This document shows positions 44,444 to 53,907 of a DNA stretch of 64,000 nucleotides, piece after piece. The stretch is from NCBI RefSeq assembly GCF_001597735.1, contig NZ_LUTS01000001.1, forward strand, positions 372,001 to 436,000. Direction: 5' to 3'. Numbering within the stretch: position 1 is the first letter of the stretch; every line of letters begins with the position of its first letter. A model generated the notes under the pieces. That model worked only from the letters and a program-made list of their open reading frames with translations. It was not told the origin of the DNA and did no database searches. The DNA is from Neptuniibacter pectenicola (GTDB taxonomy: Bacteria > Pseudomonadota > Gammaproteobacteria > Pseudomonadales > Balneatricaceae). The position numbers and the translations under genes were made by a program.

Positions 44444-44599
44444 AGAATAAACCGCCTAGAAAATTCAATAAAGACAATAGTATCTACTTCTTTTCGGCCA
44501 AAACATCATTATCTTGAGAAGGTAATTGGAGTGACTTCAATTACACTGTTAGAATAGCCGCTGATTAAACGGAAACCTATCGCCAAGTAAGGGCAGCAC

Positions 44600-45256
44600 T
44601 TGAATAACCTTCATGACACAAAACATCCCATGGCTAACCGCTTTCGCGGATTTTTGCCCGTAGTAATCGATGTCGAAACGGCTGGTTTTAATTCCCGCAC
44701 CGACGCGCTACTGGAAATAGCCGCAGTAACACTCACAATGGATGAAAATGGCTTCTTAATTATAGATCAAAGCTTTGAAGCGCAAGTAGATCCATTTGAA
44801 GGTGCCAATATTGAGCAATCAGCCCTCGACTTCACGGGTATCGACCCATTTGACCCCGATAGAGAAGCAGTCCCTGAACGTGAAGCACTTGAAGAAATTT
44901 TTAAGGCTGTACGTAAATCAATTAAAGCACATGACTGCAAACGTGCCGTATTAGTCGGCCATAATGCCTCATTTGATCAAGGCTTTGTTAATGCCGCATC
45001 AAACCGTGCAGATATTAAACGTAATCCATTCCATCCGTTCTCCACATTCGACACGGCCACATTAGGCGGCTTAGCGTTTGGTCAAACCGTACTGGCTCGA
45101 GCCTGCCAAGTTGCAGGGATCGACTTTGATGGAAAACAAGCACACTCCGCCCTTTATGACACAACCAAAACTGCTGAGCTTTTTTGTATTATTGTTAATC
45201 GCTGGAAAGAGCTAGGCGGATGGGACATGGTCGACAGTTATGATGATTACGAATAA
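44600..45256 (+). CDS. rnt: Ribonuclease T
   Basis: A DEDD-family 3'-5' exoribonuclease that trims tRNA and 23S rRNA ends. Exo I is [20 protein letters not shown] near residue 21, Exo II is [13 protein letters not shown] near residue 117, and Exo III is [16 protein letters not shown] near residue 180. The terminal NRWKELGGW is typical. TTG 44600 has an AAGGG site and gives 218 residues with a normal N-terminal length; ATG 44630 is the alternative but has no ribosome site. It is divergent from motY. Confidence 0.95.
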   Translation: MNNLHDTKHPMANRFRGFLPVVIDVETAGFNSRTDALLEIAAVTLTMDENGFLIIDQSFEAQVDPFEGANIEQSALDFTGIDPFDPDREAVPEREALEEIFKAVRKSIKAHDCKRAVLVGHNASFDQGFVNAASNRADIKRNPFHPFSTFDTATLGGLAFGQTVLARACQVAGIDFDGKQAHSALYDTTKTAELFCIIVNRWKELGGWDMVDSYDDYE

Positions 45257-45297
45257 ATAATCACGGCCCCCATCAATTAACTGTTCGATATGAACAC

Positions 45298-45328
45298 AAA
45301 AAAACCCGCTATTGCGGGTTTTTTTTAT
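45298..45328. terminator. Bidirectional terminator between rnt and peroxiredoxin
   Basis: AAACCCGC-TATT-GCGGGTTT with long A and T runs on both sides, between convergent genes. Confidence 0.93.
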
Positions 45329-45341
45329 TAAGGCAGCTAAA

Positions 45342-45944
45342 TTATAGCTTGTCGCCTTCAGCAGAAAGGTAAGACGCAACACCTTCAGGTGATGCAACCA
45401 TACCTTTATCGCCTTGATTCCAGCCTGCAGGGCAAACTTCACCATGCTCTTGGTGGAACGCAAGCGCATCAACCATACGTAGCATCTCATCAACGTTACG
45501 GCCTAAAGGCAGGTCGTTAACAACTTGATGACGAACTAAACCATCTTCATCGATCAAGAAAGAACCACGGAAAGCAACGCCGCCTTCAGATTCCACATCG
45601 TAAGACTTACAGATACTGTGAGTCATGTCAGCAACCAACGTGTAGTTAACTGCACCGATGCCGCCGTCATTAACAGCAGTGTTACGCCAAGCATTGTGTG
45701 AGAAGTGAGAATCAATAGAAACACCGATCACTTCTACATTACGCTTTTTGAACTCTTCGATACGGTGATCGAAAGCCAATAACTCAGAAGGACAAACAAA
45801 AGTAAAATCAAGAGGATAGAAGAAAACTACCGCTTTTTTACCTTTTGTAGCTTCAGACAGTGTATAGGAATCAACAATCTCACCGTTACCTAATACAGCT
45901 GGTGCAGTGAAATCAGGTGCCTGCTTACCTACAAGTACGCCCAT
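45342..45944 (-). CDS. Typical 2-Cys peroxiredoxin
   Basis: A 200-residue AhpC/Prx1-type peroxidase that reduces hydrogen peroxide and organic peroxides. The peroxidatic cysteine is in DFTFVCPSELLAF near residue 51, and the resolving cysteine is in GEVCPAGWNQGDKGM near residue 172. The YF-type C-terminal tail that marks sensitivity to overoxidation is not evident. It lies 90 bases downstream of grxD on the same strand. I see no OxyR site. Confidence 0.95.
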   Translation of the reverse strand: MGVLVGKQAPDFTAPAVLGNGEIVDSYTLSEATKGKKAVVFFYPLDFTFVCPSELLAFDHRIEEFKKRNVEVIGVSIDSHFSHNAWRNTAVNDGGIGAVNYTLVADMTHSICKSYDVESEGGVAFRGSFLIDEDGLVRHQVVNDLPLGRNVDEMLRMVDALAFHQEHGEVCPAGWNQGDKGMVASPEGVASYLSAEGDKL

Positions 45945-46034
45945 TGTAATAAATCTCCATTAAGTGATATCTAGCGTTTAAGGATATTATGATAGGAGAG
46001 CACCCTTTAAAATCAAGCGCTCTCCTTTAAAAAC

Positions 46035-46373
46035 TTATTCTGCGTCTGTTGCTTCAGAATTCGCTGCGGTTTCTTTGATCAAGGCTTCAAGTTCACCATT
46101 TTCAGCCATTTCACAAATAATGTCACAACCACCGACTAGCTCGCCTTTAACCCACAACTGCGGGAAGGTTGGCCAGTTGGCATATTTTGGCAACTCAGCA
46201 CGAATCTCTTGATTTTCCAAAATATTTACAAAAGCAAAACGCTCACCACAAGCCATTACTGCTTCAGAGGCACGGGAGGAAAAGCCGCACTGAGGGAAGC
46301 GAGGCGTCCCTTTCATGTAAAGCAGAATGTCATTACTCTCAAGCTGCTCTTTGATGGTTTCAATTACACTCAT
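46035..46373 (-). CDS. grxD: Monothiol glutaredoxin
   Basis: A 112-residue Grx4-family protein with the monothiol active site PQCGFSSRA near residue 28, the glutathione-binding WPTFPQLWVKGELVGGCDII near residue 67-86 and a short acidic alanine-rich tail. These proteins bind [2Fe-2S] clusters with glutathione and pass them on during iron-sulfur assembly. It is followed by peroxiredoxin and is divergent from argD. The length is normal. Confidence 0.95.
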   Translation of the reverse strand: MSVIETIKEQLESNDILLYMKGTPRFPQCGFSSRASEAVMACGERFAFVNILENQEIRAELPKYANWPTFPQLWVKGELVGGCDIICEMAENGELEALIKETAANSEATDAE

Positions 46374-46611
46374 TCGTACACCTACTATTTACTAAATTCT
46401 GAGAACATTTCTTATGTATATCGTGGCGAACAATATACCATATATCCGACCATCTTACTCTGATAATGTACATTTGCATTTCTTAATTAGGTCGATAAAT
46501 AAATTCTATCGCTACGCCCTTAGCCGCTCAATCTATCAGACTATTTCCTGACTTTATTTATCCAAGATCTTGCCAAATTGATAAAAGCTGCCTATTATTC
46601 GTCCTTTGATT

Positions 46612-46632
46612 GGCAGCCTTGGCTGCCTTTTT
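46612..46632 (+). promoter_or_regulatory. Terminator-like hairpin in the argD leader
   Basis: GGCAGC-CTTG-GCTGCC followed by TTTTTG lies 22 bases upstream of the argD ATG, and no plus-strand gene precedes it. A GCTGCC at 46588-46593 can pair with the upstream arm GGCAGC and so compete with the hairpin. This is the layout of a transcription attenuator. It is seen in the sequence, but its regulation is inferred. Confidence 0.55.
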
Positions 46633-46653
46633 GCGTTGTAGGGAAATATAAAC

Positions 46654-47889
46654 ATGGCTGTAGAATCTATCATGACTACCTACAACCGGTTGTCCGTAGC
46701 GTTCGAGCGCGGAGAAGGCAGCTGGTTGTTTGATATAAACGGTAATAAATACCTAGATGCATTAAGCGGTATCGCTGTATGTGGCTTAGGCCATGCACAC
46801 CCGGCTGTTACGCATGCCATATCAGAACAAGCAGGCAAGCTTCTTCATACATCAAATTTATATACCATTCCCAATCAGCAGCAACTGGCTGAACGCCTAA
46901 CCCAAATATCGGGTATGGATAATGTCTTTTTTGGCAACTCAGGCGCTGAAGCCAACGAAGCGGCAATAAAAATTGCTCGTCGCTACGGCCATACCGTTCG
47001 CAATATTGATAATCCAGCCATCATCGTTATGGAAAACGCATTCCATGGACGCACCATGGCAACCCTAAGCGCCACCGGTAATCGCTCAGCACAAGCGGGC
47101 TTTGAACCTCTGGTCAGCGGTTTTGTCCGCGCCCCTTATGATGATATTGACGCGATCAAAACCATCGCAACAAACAACCCCAATATTGTTGCTATTTTAG
47201 TCGAGCCGATTCAAGGCGAATCAGGTATTCAGATACCCGCTGACGACTACCTCAATCAAATTCGTGCGATTTGCGATGAAAATAACTGGTTGATGATGCT
47301 CGACGAAGTACAAAGCGGTAATGGTCGCTCAGGAAAATACTTTGCCTACCAACACAACAACATTCTGCCCGATGTCGTAACAACCGCAAAAGGCCTAGGC
47401 AATGGCGTACCTATTGGTGCCTGCCTCGCACGGGGCGTTGCTGCCACGATCTTATCACCAGGCACTCATGGCTCCACATATGGCGGAAACCCGCTTGCAT
47501 GCGCCGCCGCCTTAGCGGTCGTCAATACAATAATGAATGAAAACTTGTGTGAGCGCGCTGAATCTTTAGGCAATAAAATTGCCGATGGTTTCCGCAAAGA
47601 GATTGGCACCGCACCCTATGTAAAAGAGATTCGTAATAAAGGGATGCTCATTGCAATCGAGCTGACCGAAGGGGGTAGCGAACTTGCCGTCTTAGCAAAA
47701 GTTAAGGGTATCCTATTAAATATTACGGGCGGCGGGAAAGTAATAAGAATGCTTCCCCCTCTAACAATGACTGATAATGAAGCTGAACTTTTGGTCAACA
47801 CTCTGTCACAAATAATTAGAGTGTATGCCGCGGATGAACGTAGCACAGCTTTTCCAGAAGCACCCAATAGCGACCGTAGAGTACAATGA
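46654..47889 (+). CDS. argD: Acetylornithine aminotransferase
   Basis: A 411-residue class III PLP aminotransferase of the arginine pathway. The PLP lysine is in [15 protein letters not shown] near residue 250, [20 protein letters not shown] precedes it near residue 215, and [16 protein letters not shown] is near residue 91. The C-terminus carries about 15 extra polar residues beyond the usual end. It starts ATG 46654 with GGGAAA upstream, although ATG 46672 is possible. Its stop overlaps the argF start (ATGA), so the two are coupled. Confidence 0.94.
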   Translation: MAVESIMTTYNRLSVAFERGEGSWLFDINGNKYLDALSGIAVCGLGHAHPAVTHAISEQAGKLLHTSNLYTIPNQQQLAERLTQISGMDNVFFGNSGAEANEAAIKIARRYGHTVRNIDNPAIIVMENAFHGRTMATLSATGNRSAQAGFEPLVSGFVRAPYDDIDAIKTIATNNPNIVAILVEPIQGESGIQIPADDYLNQIRAICDENNWLMMLDEVQSGNGRSGKYFAYQHNNILPDVVTTAKGLGNGVPIGACLARGVAATILSPGTHGSTYGGNPLACAAALAVVNTIMNENLCERAESLGNKIADGFRKEIGTAPYVKEIRNKGMLIAIELTEGGSELAVLAKVKGILLNITGGGKVIRMLPPLTMTDNEAELLVNTLSQIIRVYAADERSTAFPEAPNSDRRVQ

Positions 47890-48791
47890 CGATTAGACAC
47901 TTTTTAACACTTAATGACCTAAGCTCAACTGAACTACGCCGCCTGATCCGACGCGCAAGCGAACTCAAGGCGATTAGGAATCGCGGCGAAGTCTATGAGC
48001 CTCTAAAAAGCAAAGTAATGTCGATGATCTTCGAAAAATCATCGACCCGCACCCGTGTATCTTTCGAAGCAGGTATGGCTCAATTTGGCGGTCACGCCAT
48101 GTTTTTATCGCCTCGTGATACACAACTAGGCCGCGGCGAGCCCATTAGCGACAGTGCTAAAGTCATCTCTAGCATGGTCGATGTGGTGATGATTAGAACC
48201 TTTAGCCATCAACTGGTTGTAGATTTTGCAGCTAATTCATCTGTACCGGTTATAAACGCACTGACCGATGAATATCACCCCTGCCAATTGCTTGCAGATA
48301 TGCAAACCTACTTTGAGCATCGCGGTGAAATTCAAGGTAAAACGGTTACTTGGATTGGTGACGGCAATAATATGTGCCACTCCTATATCAATGCAGCGAA
48401 ACTGTTTGATTTCAAACTCAACATAGCTTGCCCTGAAGGATTTGATCCAAACATGGCGCTGGTTGAAGAGAACAAAGAACGGGTCATGATTACTCGCTCA
48501 CCCCAAGAAGCCGCTACAGGTAGCGATCTTATCGTGACAGATGTATGGGCCTCCATGGGACAGGAAGAGGAACAAAAGGAACGCGAGAAGCAATTCTCAG
48601 GCTTCCAAGTTTCCCCTACCCTAATGGATCTTGCGAATAAAGACGCCCTGTTTATGCACTGCCTTCCCGCTCACCGCGGCGAAGAGATCAGTGTAGATAT
48701 GATGGACGATCCTCGTTCTGTCGTCTTTGATGAAGCAGAAAATAGACTACACGCACAAAAAGCACTATTAGAGTTTTTACTCGTGAAGTAA
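47886..48791 (+). CDS. argF: Ornithine carbamoyltransferase
   Basis: A 301-residue anabolic enzyme that makes citrulline from ornithine and carbamoyl phosphate. The carbamoyl-phosphate motif is [15 protein letters not shown] near residue 49, the second is [12 protein letters not shown] near residue 134, and the ornithine-binding [12 protein letters not shown] is near residue 258. The length and motifs match ArgF rather than the catabolic ArcB. It is co-transcribed with argD; with argG nearby it forms the local arginine set. Confidence 0.96.
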   Translation: MTIRHFLTLNDLSSTELRRLIRRASELKAIRNRGEVYEPLKSKVMSMIFEKSSTRTRVSFEAGMAQFGGHAMFLSPRDTQLGRGEPISDSAKVISSMVDVVMIRTFSHQLVVDFAANSSVPVINALTDEYHPCQLLADMQTYFEHRGEIQGKTVTWIGDGNNMCHSYINAAKLFDFKLNIACPEGFDPNMALVEENKERVMITRSPQEAATGSDLIVTDVWASMGQEEEQKEREKQFSGFQVSPTLMDLANKDALFMHCLPAHRGEEISVDMMDDPRSVVFDEAENRLHAQKALLEFLLVK

Positions 48792-48801
48792 AATTAAGGT
48801 A

Positions 48802-48829
48802 ACTCCAGTAATTTACTGGGTTACCTGCT
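48802..48829 (+). terminator. Hairpin after argF
   Basis: GGTAAC-T-CCAGTA-ATT-TACTGG-G-GTTACC gives a long stem with one internal mismatch, followed by TGCTCTTCTT. The T-tract is poor, so it may be a weak terminator. Confidence 0.6.
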
Positions 48830-48897
48830 CTTCTTGCTCCAACGTACTATACTGCGTATATTCCGAGTACAAGATCACCCAATAGAGAGACGAGCAA

Positions 48898-49812
48898 ATG
48901 GTTGAACTTCGACATCTAAAAACACTGTCCGCCTTGCGCGACGCCGGTAGTCTTGTCGAAGCAGCAGAACGAGTTCACCTTACTCAGTCTGCCCTATCCC
49001 ATCAGATTAAAGACCTAGAAGACCGCCTCAACTGCTCTCTATTTATCCGCAAAACAAAACCAATCTGCTTCACCAGCGCAGGCCAGCGCCTATTAACATT
49101 AGCCGATGAAATTCTGCCAATGATTCGCAATACCGAACGCGATATTGCACGCCTTGCAGGCGGTGAAGCCGGTAGACTTAATCTATGTATTGAGTGCCAT
49201 AGCTGCTTCGATTGGCTCATGCCAACCATCGATCATTTCCGTCAGCATTGGCCTGAAATTGAACTCGATCTATCCAGCGGTTTCAGTTTTCAACCTTTAC
49301 CAGCACTTGCCCGCGGCGATTTAGACCTCGTTATCACGTCCGATCCTGAGCCACGTAATGGCATCACCTATATCCCGCTGTTCACCTACGAGTCTCGGCT
49401 AGCGATCAGCAAACAACACCGCTTAATGGCAAGACGCTTTATCCACCCAGAAGACCTAGCGCAAGAAACGCTCATCACCTACCCAGTAGAGCACCAGCGG
49501 TTAGATATATTTAATCACTTCCTGGATGAAGCGGGCGTAGAACCACAAACGATCAGAACCGCTGAGCTGACCATTATGATGCTGCAGCTAGTGGCAAGTG
49601 GTCGCGGTGTAGCAGCCTTACCAAACTGGGCACTGCATGAGTACATTCAACGGGAATACATTGCCTCCAAGCCACTTGGCGAGAAGGGAATATGGTGCAC
49701 CCTTTACGCAGCGATTCGTGATGATCAAAAAGATGCAGAGTTTATGGTCGACTTCCTTAATACAGCAAAAGATATCTCTTTCCGTAATTTAACGGGTATT
49801 AAGACCGCTTAA
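48898..49812 (+). CDS. metR: LysR-family regulator MetR
   Basis: A 304-residue LysR-type regulator. The N-terminal helix-turn-helix reads MVELRHLKTLSALRDAGSLV, then HLTQSALSHQIKDLEDRL. Similarity to Escherichia coli MetR continues through the effector domain (LCIECHSCFDWLMPTIDHF near residue 100 and GDLDLVITSDPEPRNGI near residue 141). MetR uses homocysteine as co-inducer and controls methionine genes. No methionine gene is adjacent, so its target is elsewhere. It has its own promoter region after the argF hairpin. Confidence 0.9.
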   Translation: MVELRHLKTLSALRDAGSLVEAAERVHLTQSALSHQIKDLEDRLNCSLFIRKTKPICFTSAGQRLLTLADEILPMIRNTERDIARLAGGEAGRLNLCIECHSCFDWLMPTIDHFRQHWPEIELDLSSGFSFQPLPALARGDLDLVITSDPEPRNGITYIPLFTYESRLAISKQHRLMARRFIHPEDLAQETLITYPVEHQRLDIFNHFLDEAGVEPQTIRTAELTIMMLQLVASGRGVAALPNWALHEYIQREYIASKPLGEKGIWCTLYAAIRDDQKDAEFMVDFLNTAKDISFRNLTGIKTA

Positions 49813-50069
49813 TAAATGATATAAATAATTAATCGATATTTAACAAGATAAGTAATTCAACGTGAACCGTAGCAATATGAATGCAGACACCCTGCAATCA
49901 AACTACATTACTTGCCCCGCTTTTTTTCTATACTCCTATTTTATTTAGGTCTGTAGGTTTTGTGCTATCTGCACAAAGTTGACAGGCCGCCCCCACTTCG
50001 TTTTTAGACGTTAGCGTCAATCATTATATTTCTCGCTTTAAATTAGAAGAACACCCTAGGATTCAAAAA

Positions 50070-51425
50070 ATGACTACACAAATATGGACACCTGCAAGCT
50101 GGAGAACCAAACCCATCGTTCAACAACCGCACTACTCTGACGCGCGCGCATTAGAACAAGCCGAACAGCGATTAAGTAAAATGCCACCTTTAGTTTTTGC
50201 AGGCGAGATAAACCAGCTAAAAAAAGAGTTGGCTAACGTCGCAAAAGGAAAAGCCTTTCTTCTTCAAGGAGGCGATTGTGCAGAAAGTTTCAGTGAGTTC
50301 AGCGCCGATAAAATTCGCGATACATTTAAAGTACTCATGCAGATGGCCATCGTAATGACCTTCTCCGCGAGCAGCCCCATCGTAAAGGTGGGTCGAATTG
50401 CAGGCCAGTATGCGAAACCCCGCTCCAGCGACATGGAAAGCAACCAAGGCGTGGAATTACCCAGTTACCGTGGTGATATCATTAATGGCATTGAATTCAC
50501 GGACAGCGCCCGACAGCCAGACCCAGAGCGCTTAGTAACCGCTTACCACCAGGCCGCATCGACGCTTAACCTGCTAAGAGCTTTTTCTAGTGGCGGCTTT
50601 GCCGATCTCCATCAAGTACATGCATGGAACCAAAGCTTTATTAGTAACAGCCCGCTGGCAGATAAATATCAAAATCTAGCGGATCAAATTGATCAATCTA
50701 TTCGTTTTATGGAAGCTTGTGGTATCAATTCATCCAACACACCCCAGCTCCATGAAACGGCACTTTATACCTCTCACGAAGCACTGCTACTGAGTTATGA
50801 GCAAGCTTTAACTAGAACCGACAGCCTATCAGGTGATTGGTATGACTGCTCAGCACATATGCTTTGGATTGGCGACAGAACACGTCAACCCGATCACGCC
50901 CATGTGGAGTTTTTACGAGGCGTCAAAAATCCCATTGGTATTAAAGTAGGGCCAAGTACAAAAGTTGACGACTTAGAGCAGCTGTTAAATATTTTAAATC
51001 CGGAAAACGAAGCAGGACGTATTACACTAATTGCTCGAATGGGAGCCGATAAAATCACTGAGCACCTGCCTAGACTTGTTCGCGCCGTCAAACAGAGCGG
51101 TCATCAAGTGATATGGAGTTCAGATCCTATGCATGGCAATACGATCAAAGCCTCCAGTGGTTATAAAACACGTAGTGTTGACGCGATCCTTAAAGAGGTT
51201 AAAGGCTTCTTTGAAGTTCACAAAGCGGAAGGCACCCATGCGGGCGGCGTTCATTTCGAAATGACAGGGCAAAATGTAACAGAATGCATAGGTGGCGCTT
51301 ACATGATTAGCGAACAGGGCCTCGCTGATCGCTACCATACCCATTGCGATCCCCGTCTTAATGGAGAACAAGCTTTAGAACTTGCTTATCTAATTGCCGA
51401 CACACTAAAAGCCGCACGACGGTAA
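50070..51425 (+). CDS. Class II 3-deoxy-7-phosphoheptulonate synthase
   Basis: A 451-residue class II DAHP synthase, the first step of aromatic amino-acid synthesis, unrelated in length to the 350-residue class I AroF/G/H. Motifs are [15 protein letters not shown] near residue 69, [17 protein letters not shown] near residue 108, [15 protein letters not shown] near residue 285, [16 protein letters not shown] and [18 protein letters not shown] near residue 393. The 257 bases upstream contain no second gene. A strong terminator follows. The gene stands alone. Confidence 0.95.
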   Translation: MTTQIWTPASWRTKPIVQQPHYSDARALEQAEQRLSKMPPLVFAGEINQLKKELANVAKGKAFLLQGGDCAESFSEFSADKIRDTFKVLMQMAIVMTFSASSPIVKVGRIAGQYAKPRSSDMESNQGVELPSYRGDIINGIEFTDSARQPDPERLVTAYHQAASTLNLLRAFSSGGFADLHQVHAWNQSFISNSPLADKYQNLADQIDQSIRFMEACGINSSNTPQLHETALYTSHEALLLSYEQALTRTDSLSGDWYDCSAHMLWIGDRTRQPDHAHVEFLRGVKNPIGIKVGPSTKVDDLEQLLNILNPENEAGRITLIARMGADKITEHLPRLVRAVKQSGHQVIWSSDPMHGNTIKASSGYKTRSVDAILKEVKGFFEVHKAEGTHAGGVHFEMTGQNVTECIGGAYMISEQGLADRYHTHCDPRLNGEQALELAYLIADTLKAARR

Positions 51426-51445
51426 GCAGCCCATTACTCTAAATT

Positions 51446-51474
51446 AAAAAGCCTGCTCATGCAGGCTTTTCTAT
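51446..51474. terminator. Bidirectional terminator after the DAHP synthase
   Basis: AAAGCCTGC-TCAT-GCAGGCTTTT between the convergent DAHP synthase and CBS-protein genes, with A/T runs on both sides. Confidence 0.9.
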
Positions 51475-51493
51475 GTAAAACAATCGACTGTAT

Positions 51494-51898
51494 TTAAACG
51501 CCCAACACACCCTTTAAAACAATACCGCTATAACTCACAACACCTAAGACCTTACCATCCTTAATAACAGGCGCATGCGCCAAACCAAAGTTCTCAAACA
51601 AACGTGAGCAATAGCGAATATCCATTTCGGGATCCACGGAAACGACCGGCTTCGCCATTACTTCATAGACGTTGACTCGCTCTGGTGCACGATCTTTAGC
51701 TACAACGTTCTTGGCCACATCAGATAAAAGTAACAGTCCATATTCATCATCAGGGTTTCGCTTATTAATGATAAGCACTTCAGAATTTTGTTGCTGAAAT
51801 ACAATCAAAGCATCCTGCACAGTAATTAAACCATCAATAATAGCAAACTCATCCGTCATTACATCGCGGACACGGACTACTTTCTTTTCTACTTTCAT
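51494..51898 (-). CDS. CBS-pair protein of the DUF1538 operon
   Basis: A 134-residue protein made of two CBS motifs: VRDVMTDEFAIIDGLITVQD near the start and VYEVMAKPVVSVDPEMDIRY with FGLAHAPVIKDGKVLGVVSY in the second half. CBS pairs bind adenine nucleotides and regulate transporters and enzymes. There is no attached catalytic or membrane domain. Its start overlaps the PII-like gene stop by 4 bases, making it the last gene of a four-gene operon. A regulatory role on the DUF1538 membrane pair is a reasonable inference. Confidence 0.85.
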   Translation of the reverse strand: MKVEKKVVRVRDVMTDEFAIIDGLITVQDALIVFQQQNSEVLIINKRNPDDEYGLLLLSDVAKNVVAKDRAPERVNVYEVMAKPVVSVDPEMDIRYCSRLFENFGLAHAPVIKDGKVLGVVSYSGIVLKGVLGV

Positions 51899-52245
51899 AG
51901 CTCATCCTCAACGATATTCGATAGCTCTTTCACTTGATGAGCAATCCCTACTGCATCCTCTATATCAACTTGTATCGCTATTCCACGACCAGGATGCTCT
52001 TCAAACTCCGCAACGTTAGAAATTGTTTCTAGAATCTTCCGACTTAAATGCTCTTCAACAATAAAGAGCACAACATCACGCTGAGATACAAGCGTTAATC
52101 CTAAAAACGTTTTAGGCTGATTTACACCTTCTCCGCGAGCATTATTAATGACAGTAGCGCCTGTAGCACCCGCTTCGCGCGCAGCTTCCATGACCGCCTC
52201 AGTTTTTGAATCTTCTACAAAAACCACTAATAACTTGAAATGCAT
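51895..52245 (-). CDS. PII-like signalling protein of the DUF1538 operon
   Basis: A 116-residue protein with a PII-type ferredoxin-like fold: FKLLVVFVEDSKTEAVMEAA, the ligand-loop region GATGATVINNARGEG, and VVLFIVEEHLSRKILETISN in the second repeat. The loop lacks the uridylylated tyrosine context of GlnB/GlnK, so this is a PII-like protein and not a nitrogen regulator proper. It is followed by the CBS gene and preceded, after 20 bases, by a DUF1538 gene. PII-like proteins commonly gate neighbouring membrane transporters. Confidence 0.82.
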   Translation of the reverse strand: MHFKLLVVFVEDSKTEAVMEAAREAGATGATVINNARGEGVNQPKTFLGLTLVSQRDVVLFIVEEHLSRKILETISNVAEFEEHPGRGIAIQVDIEDAVGIAHQVKELSNIVEDEL

Positions 52246-52265
52246 AACCGCCCCTTCGACTACTA

Positions 52266-53045
52266 TTAGTCCGTTATCTTGCTACGTTTAGTACGTAATT
52301 CTGCAATTTGCGCATATGCCATAACCGTTATTATCGGAAACAAACTAGCAAATGCAATCAAGCCAAAACCATCTATTAAAGCGCTACGTCCCGGCACGGT
52401 TTCAGCTAACCCTAAGCCTAATGCTGCAACTAAAGGAACCGTGACCGTTGATGTTGTAACCCCACCAGAATCATATGCTAACGGCACGATCATTTTAGGG
52501 GCAAAAAATGTTTGAATAACAACAATGATATAACCAGCAATAATAAACCAGTAAATCGGGTACCCTGTAACTATACGCCAAGCACCTAAAGAGATCCCTA
52601 TAGCAACCCCTATAGCAACCGCAATCCGAAGTCCCCAAACACCTATAGAGCCCCCCGAAACCTCATTCGCCTTCATAGCTACAGCAATAAGAGAGGGTTC
52701 GGCAATTGTTGTGCTGGCACCTATAGCAAAGGCAAAGATATACACCCAAAAATAATCATACCAACGAAGGCCCATATCGGAAGGGCCACTCCAAGCACGA
52801 ATAAAATCAGGATCTGTTAACTGCTCAGCCATTAAACGGCCAATAGGGAACAACGCTTTTTCTAGTCCTAACAAAAATAGTGCAAGACCAAGCACTACAT
52901 AAACAAAACCAACTAACACCTTTCGAAGGTTGGCTATACGCCGTCTGATCACACCAAACTGAAAACCAAAAAGAATAACCACAATAGGTATTACATCTTT
53001 TATGGTAGCAAGTGTAATATCAGCAAATTGCTCCCAAAATCCCAT
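52266..53045 (-). CDS. DUF1538 integral membrane protein, second of pair
   Basis: A 259-residue polytopic membrane protein with about seven hydrophobic segments. It carries the DUF1538 signatures AIGASTTIAEPSLIAVAMKA near residue 110 and [20 protein letters not shown] near residue 188, followed by ALGLGLAETVPGRSALIDGF. The paired Thr-Glu-Pro-Ser and Asp-Ser-Gly-Gly-Val-Thr-Thr-Ser repeats suggest a transporter-like core. The substrate is unknown. Its ATG overlaps the stop of the first DUF1538 gene (TAATG), so the two are probably made in equal amounts. Confidence 0.85.
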   Translation of the reverse strand: MGFWEQFADITLATIKDVIPIVVILFGFQFGVIRRRIANLRKVLVGFVYVVLGLALFLLGLEKALFPIGRLMAEQLTDPDFIRAWSGPSDMGLRWYDYFWVYIFAFAIGASTTIAEPSLIAVAMKANEVSGGSIGVWGLRIAVAIGVAIGISLGAWRIVTGYPIYWFIIAGYIIVVIQTFFAPKMIVPLAYDSGGVTTSTVTVPLVAALGLGLAETVPGRSALIDGFGLIAFASLFPIITVMAYAQIAELRTKRSKITD

Positions 53046-53788
53046 TACATCAACATTCCATAGGCCATTACAAAAATCATAGGAGAAAGTGAAGCGAAGG
53101 CAATCAACCCAAAGCCATCAATCATCGGATTACGCCCCTTAATAGAAGAAGCCAACCCAACCCCCAGAGCAGTCACTAAAGGCACTGTAATAGTCGAGGT
53201 GGTGACGCCACCCGAATCATACGCTATTCCAATTATTTCTTTAGGCGCAAAAAAAGTCATAATAACCACTAAAAGATAACCACCAATAATCATATATTGA
53301 ATTGGCCACCCTTTAAGAATACGAAGCACCCCCAAAACAATTGCAAAGCCAACAGAAAAAGCGACGGTGTATCTAAGGCCGGACGCATATTCAAGTTGAG
53401 CTTGAGGCTCCATAGCGATCATACCACCAGCTGCAGCCACCTGAGCCGCTTCAGCCGCGACCGCAATTAATGCAGGCTCGGCTACAGTCGTTCCCACACC
53501 TAGAGCAAACGCAAAAAGTAATAACCAAAAAAGACTTCCTTTTCTCGCAAACTCATACGCCATACTCCCACCAATGGGAAACAACCCCATTTCTAAGCCA
53601 TAAATAAAAAAAGTAAGGCCGGCAACGACACACAAAAAGCCAACAAGAAGGTTAAAAAAATCAGGAATCGGCTGCTGTAAAACAACAAGCTGAAAAAATG
53701 CAATAACGAGCACAATAGGCGCTAAATCACGTAAGCTACCGAGCATCGATTGACTTAATGCTAATAATCCTACTCTCAAGACAGTCAA
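53045..53788 (-). CDS. DUF1538 integral membrane protein, first of pair
   Basis: A paralogue of the next gene, 247 residues from a TTG at 53788; ATG 53746 would give 233. The same signatures occur: [20 protein letters not shown] near residue 95 and [20 protein letters not shown] near residue 190, then [20 protein letters not shown]. The two proteins share fold and motifs but are diverged, as expected for subunits of a heteromer. This is the first gene of the operon. No ribosome site is convincing for either start. Confidence 0.83.
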   Translation of the reverse strand: MTVLRVGLLALSQSMLGSLRDLAPIVLVIAFFQLVVLQQPIPDFFNLLVGFLCVVAGLTFFIYGLEMGLFPIGGSMAYEFARKGSLFWLLLFAFALGVGTTVAEPALIAVAAEAAQVAAAGGMIAMEPQAQLEYASGLRYTVAFSVGFAIVLGVLRILKGWPIQYMIIGGYLLVVIMTFFAPKEIIGIAYDSGGVTTSTITVPLVTALGVGLASSIKGRNPMIDGFGLIAFASLSPMIFVMAYGMLM

Positions 53789-53857
53789 CTCTTTACAAAT
53801 TAGGTAGTCATAACAGAAAAATAATAACTTTAACTCTTCCTACAAAAATTTCAGAAA

Positions 53858-53888
53858 AAAAAACCAAGGCAACTGCCTTGGTTTTTTA
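53858..53888 (-). terminator. Terminator of the first Slam-cargo-like gene
   Basis: AAACCAAGGC-AACT-GCCTTGGTTT with long flanking A and T runs, about 25 bases after the stop of the secreted-protein gene. Confidence 0.92.
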
Positions 53889-53907
53889 TACTAAAAAGAT
53901 ACAGAGC

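Noticed and set aside
45994-46026. Terminator after grxD (AGGAGAGC / GCTCTCCT)
   Set aside because: The stem is good, but the loop is long and there is no T-tract on the minus strand, so I did not call it a terminator.
51895-52245. GlnB/GlnK nitrogen regulator
   Set aside because: The fold fits PII, but the T-loop lacks the conserved tyrosine context and the neighbours are not ammonium transporter or glutamine synthetase genes.
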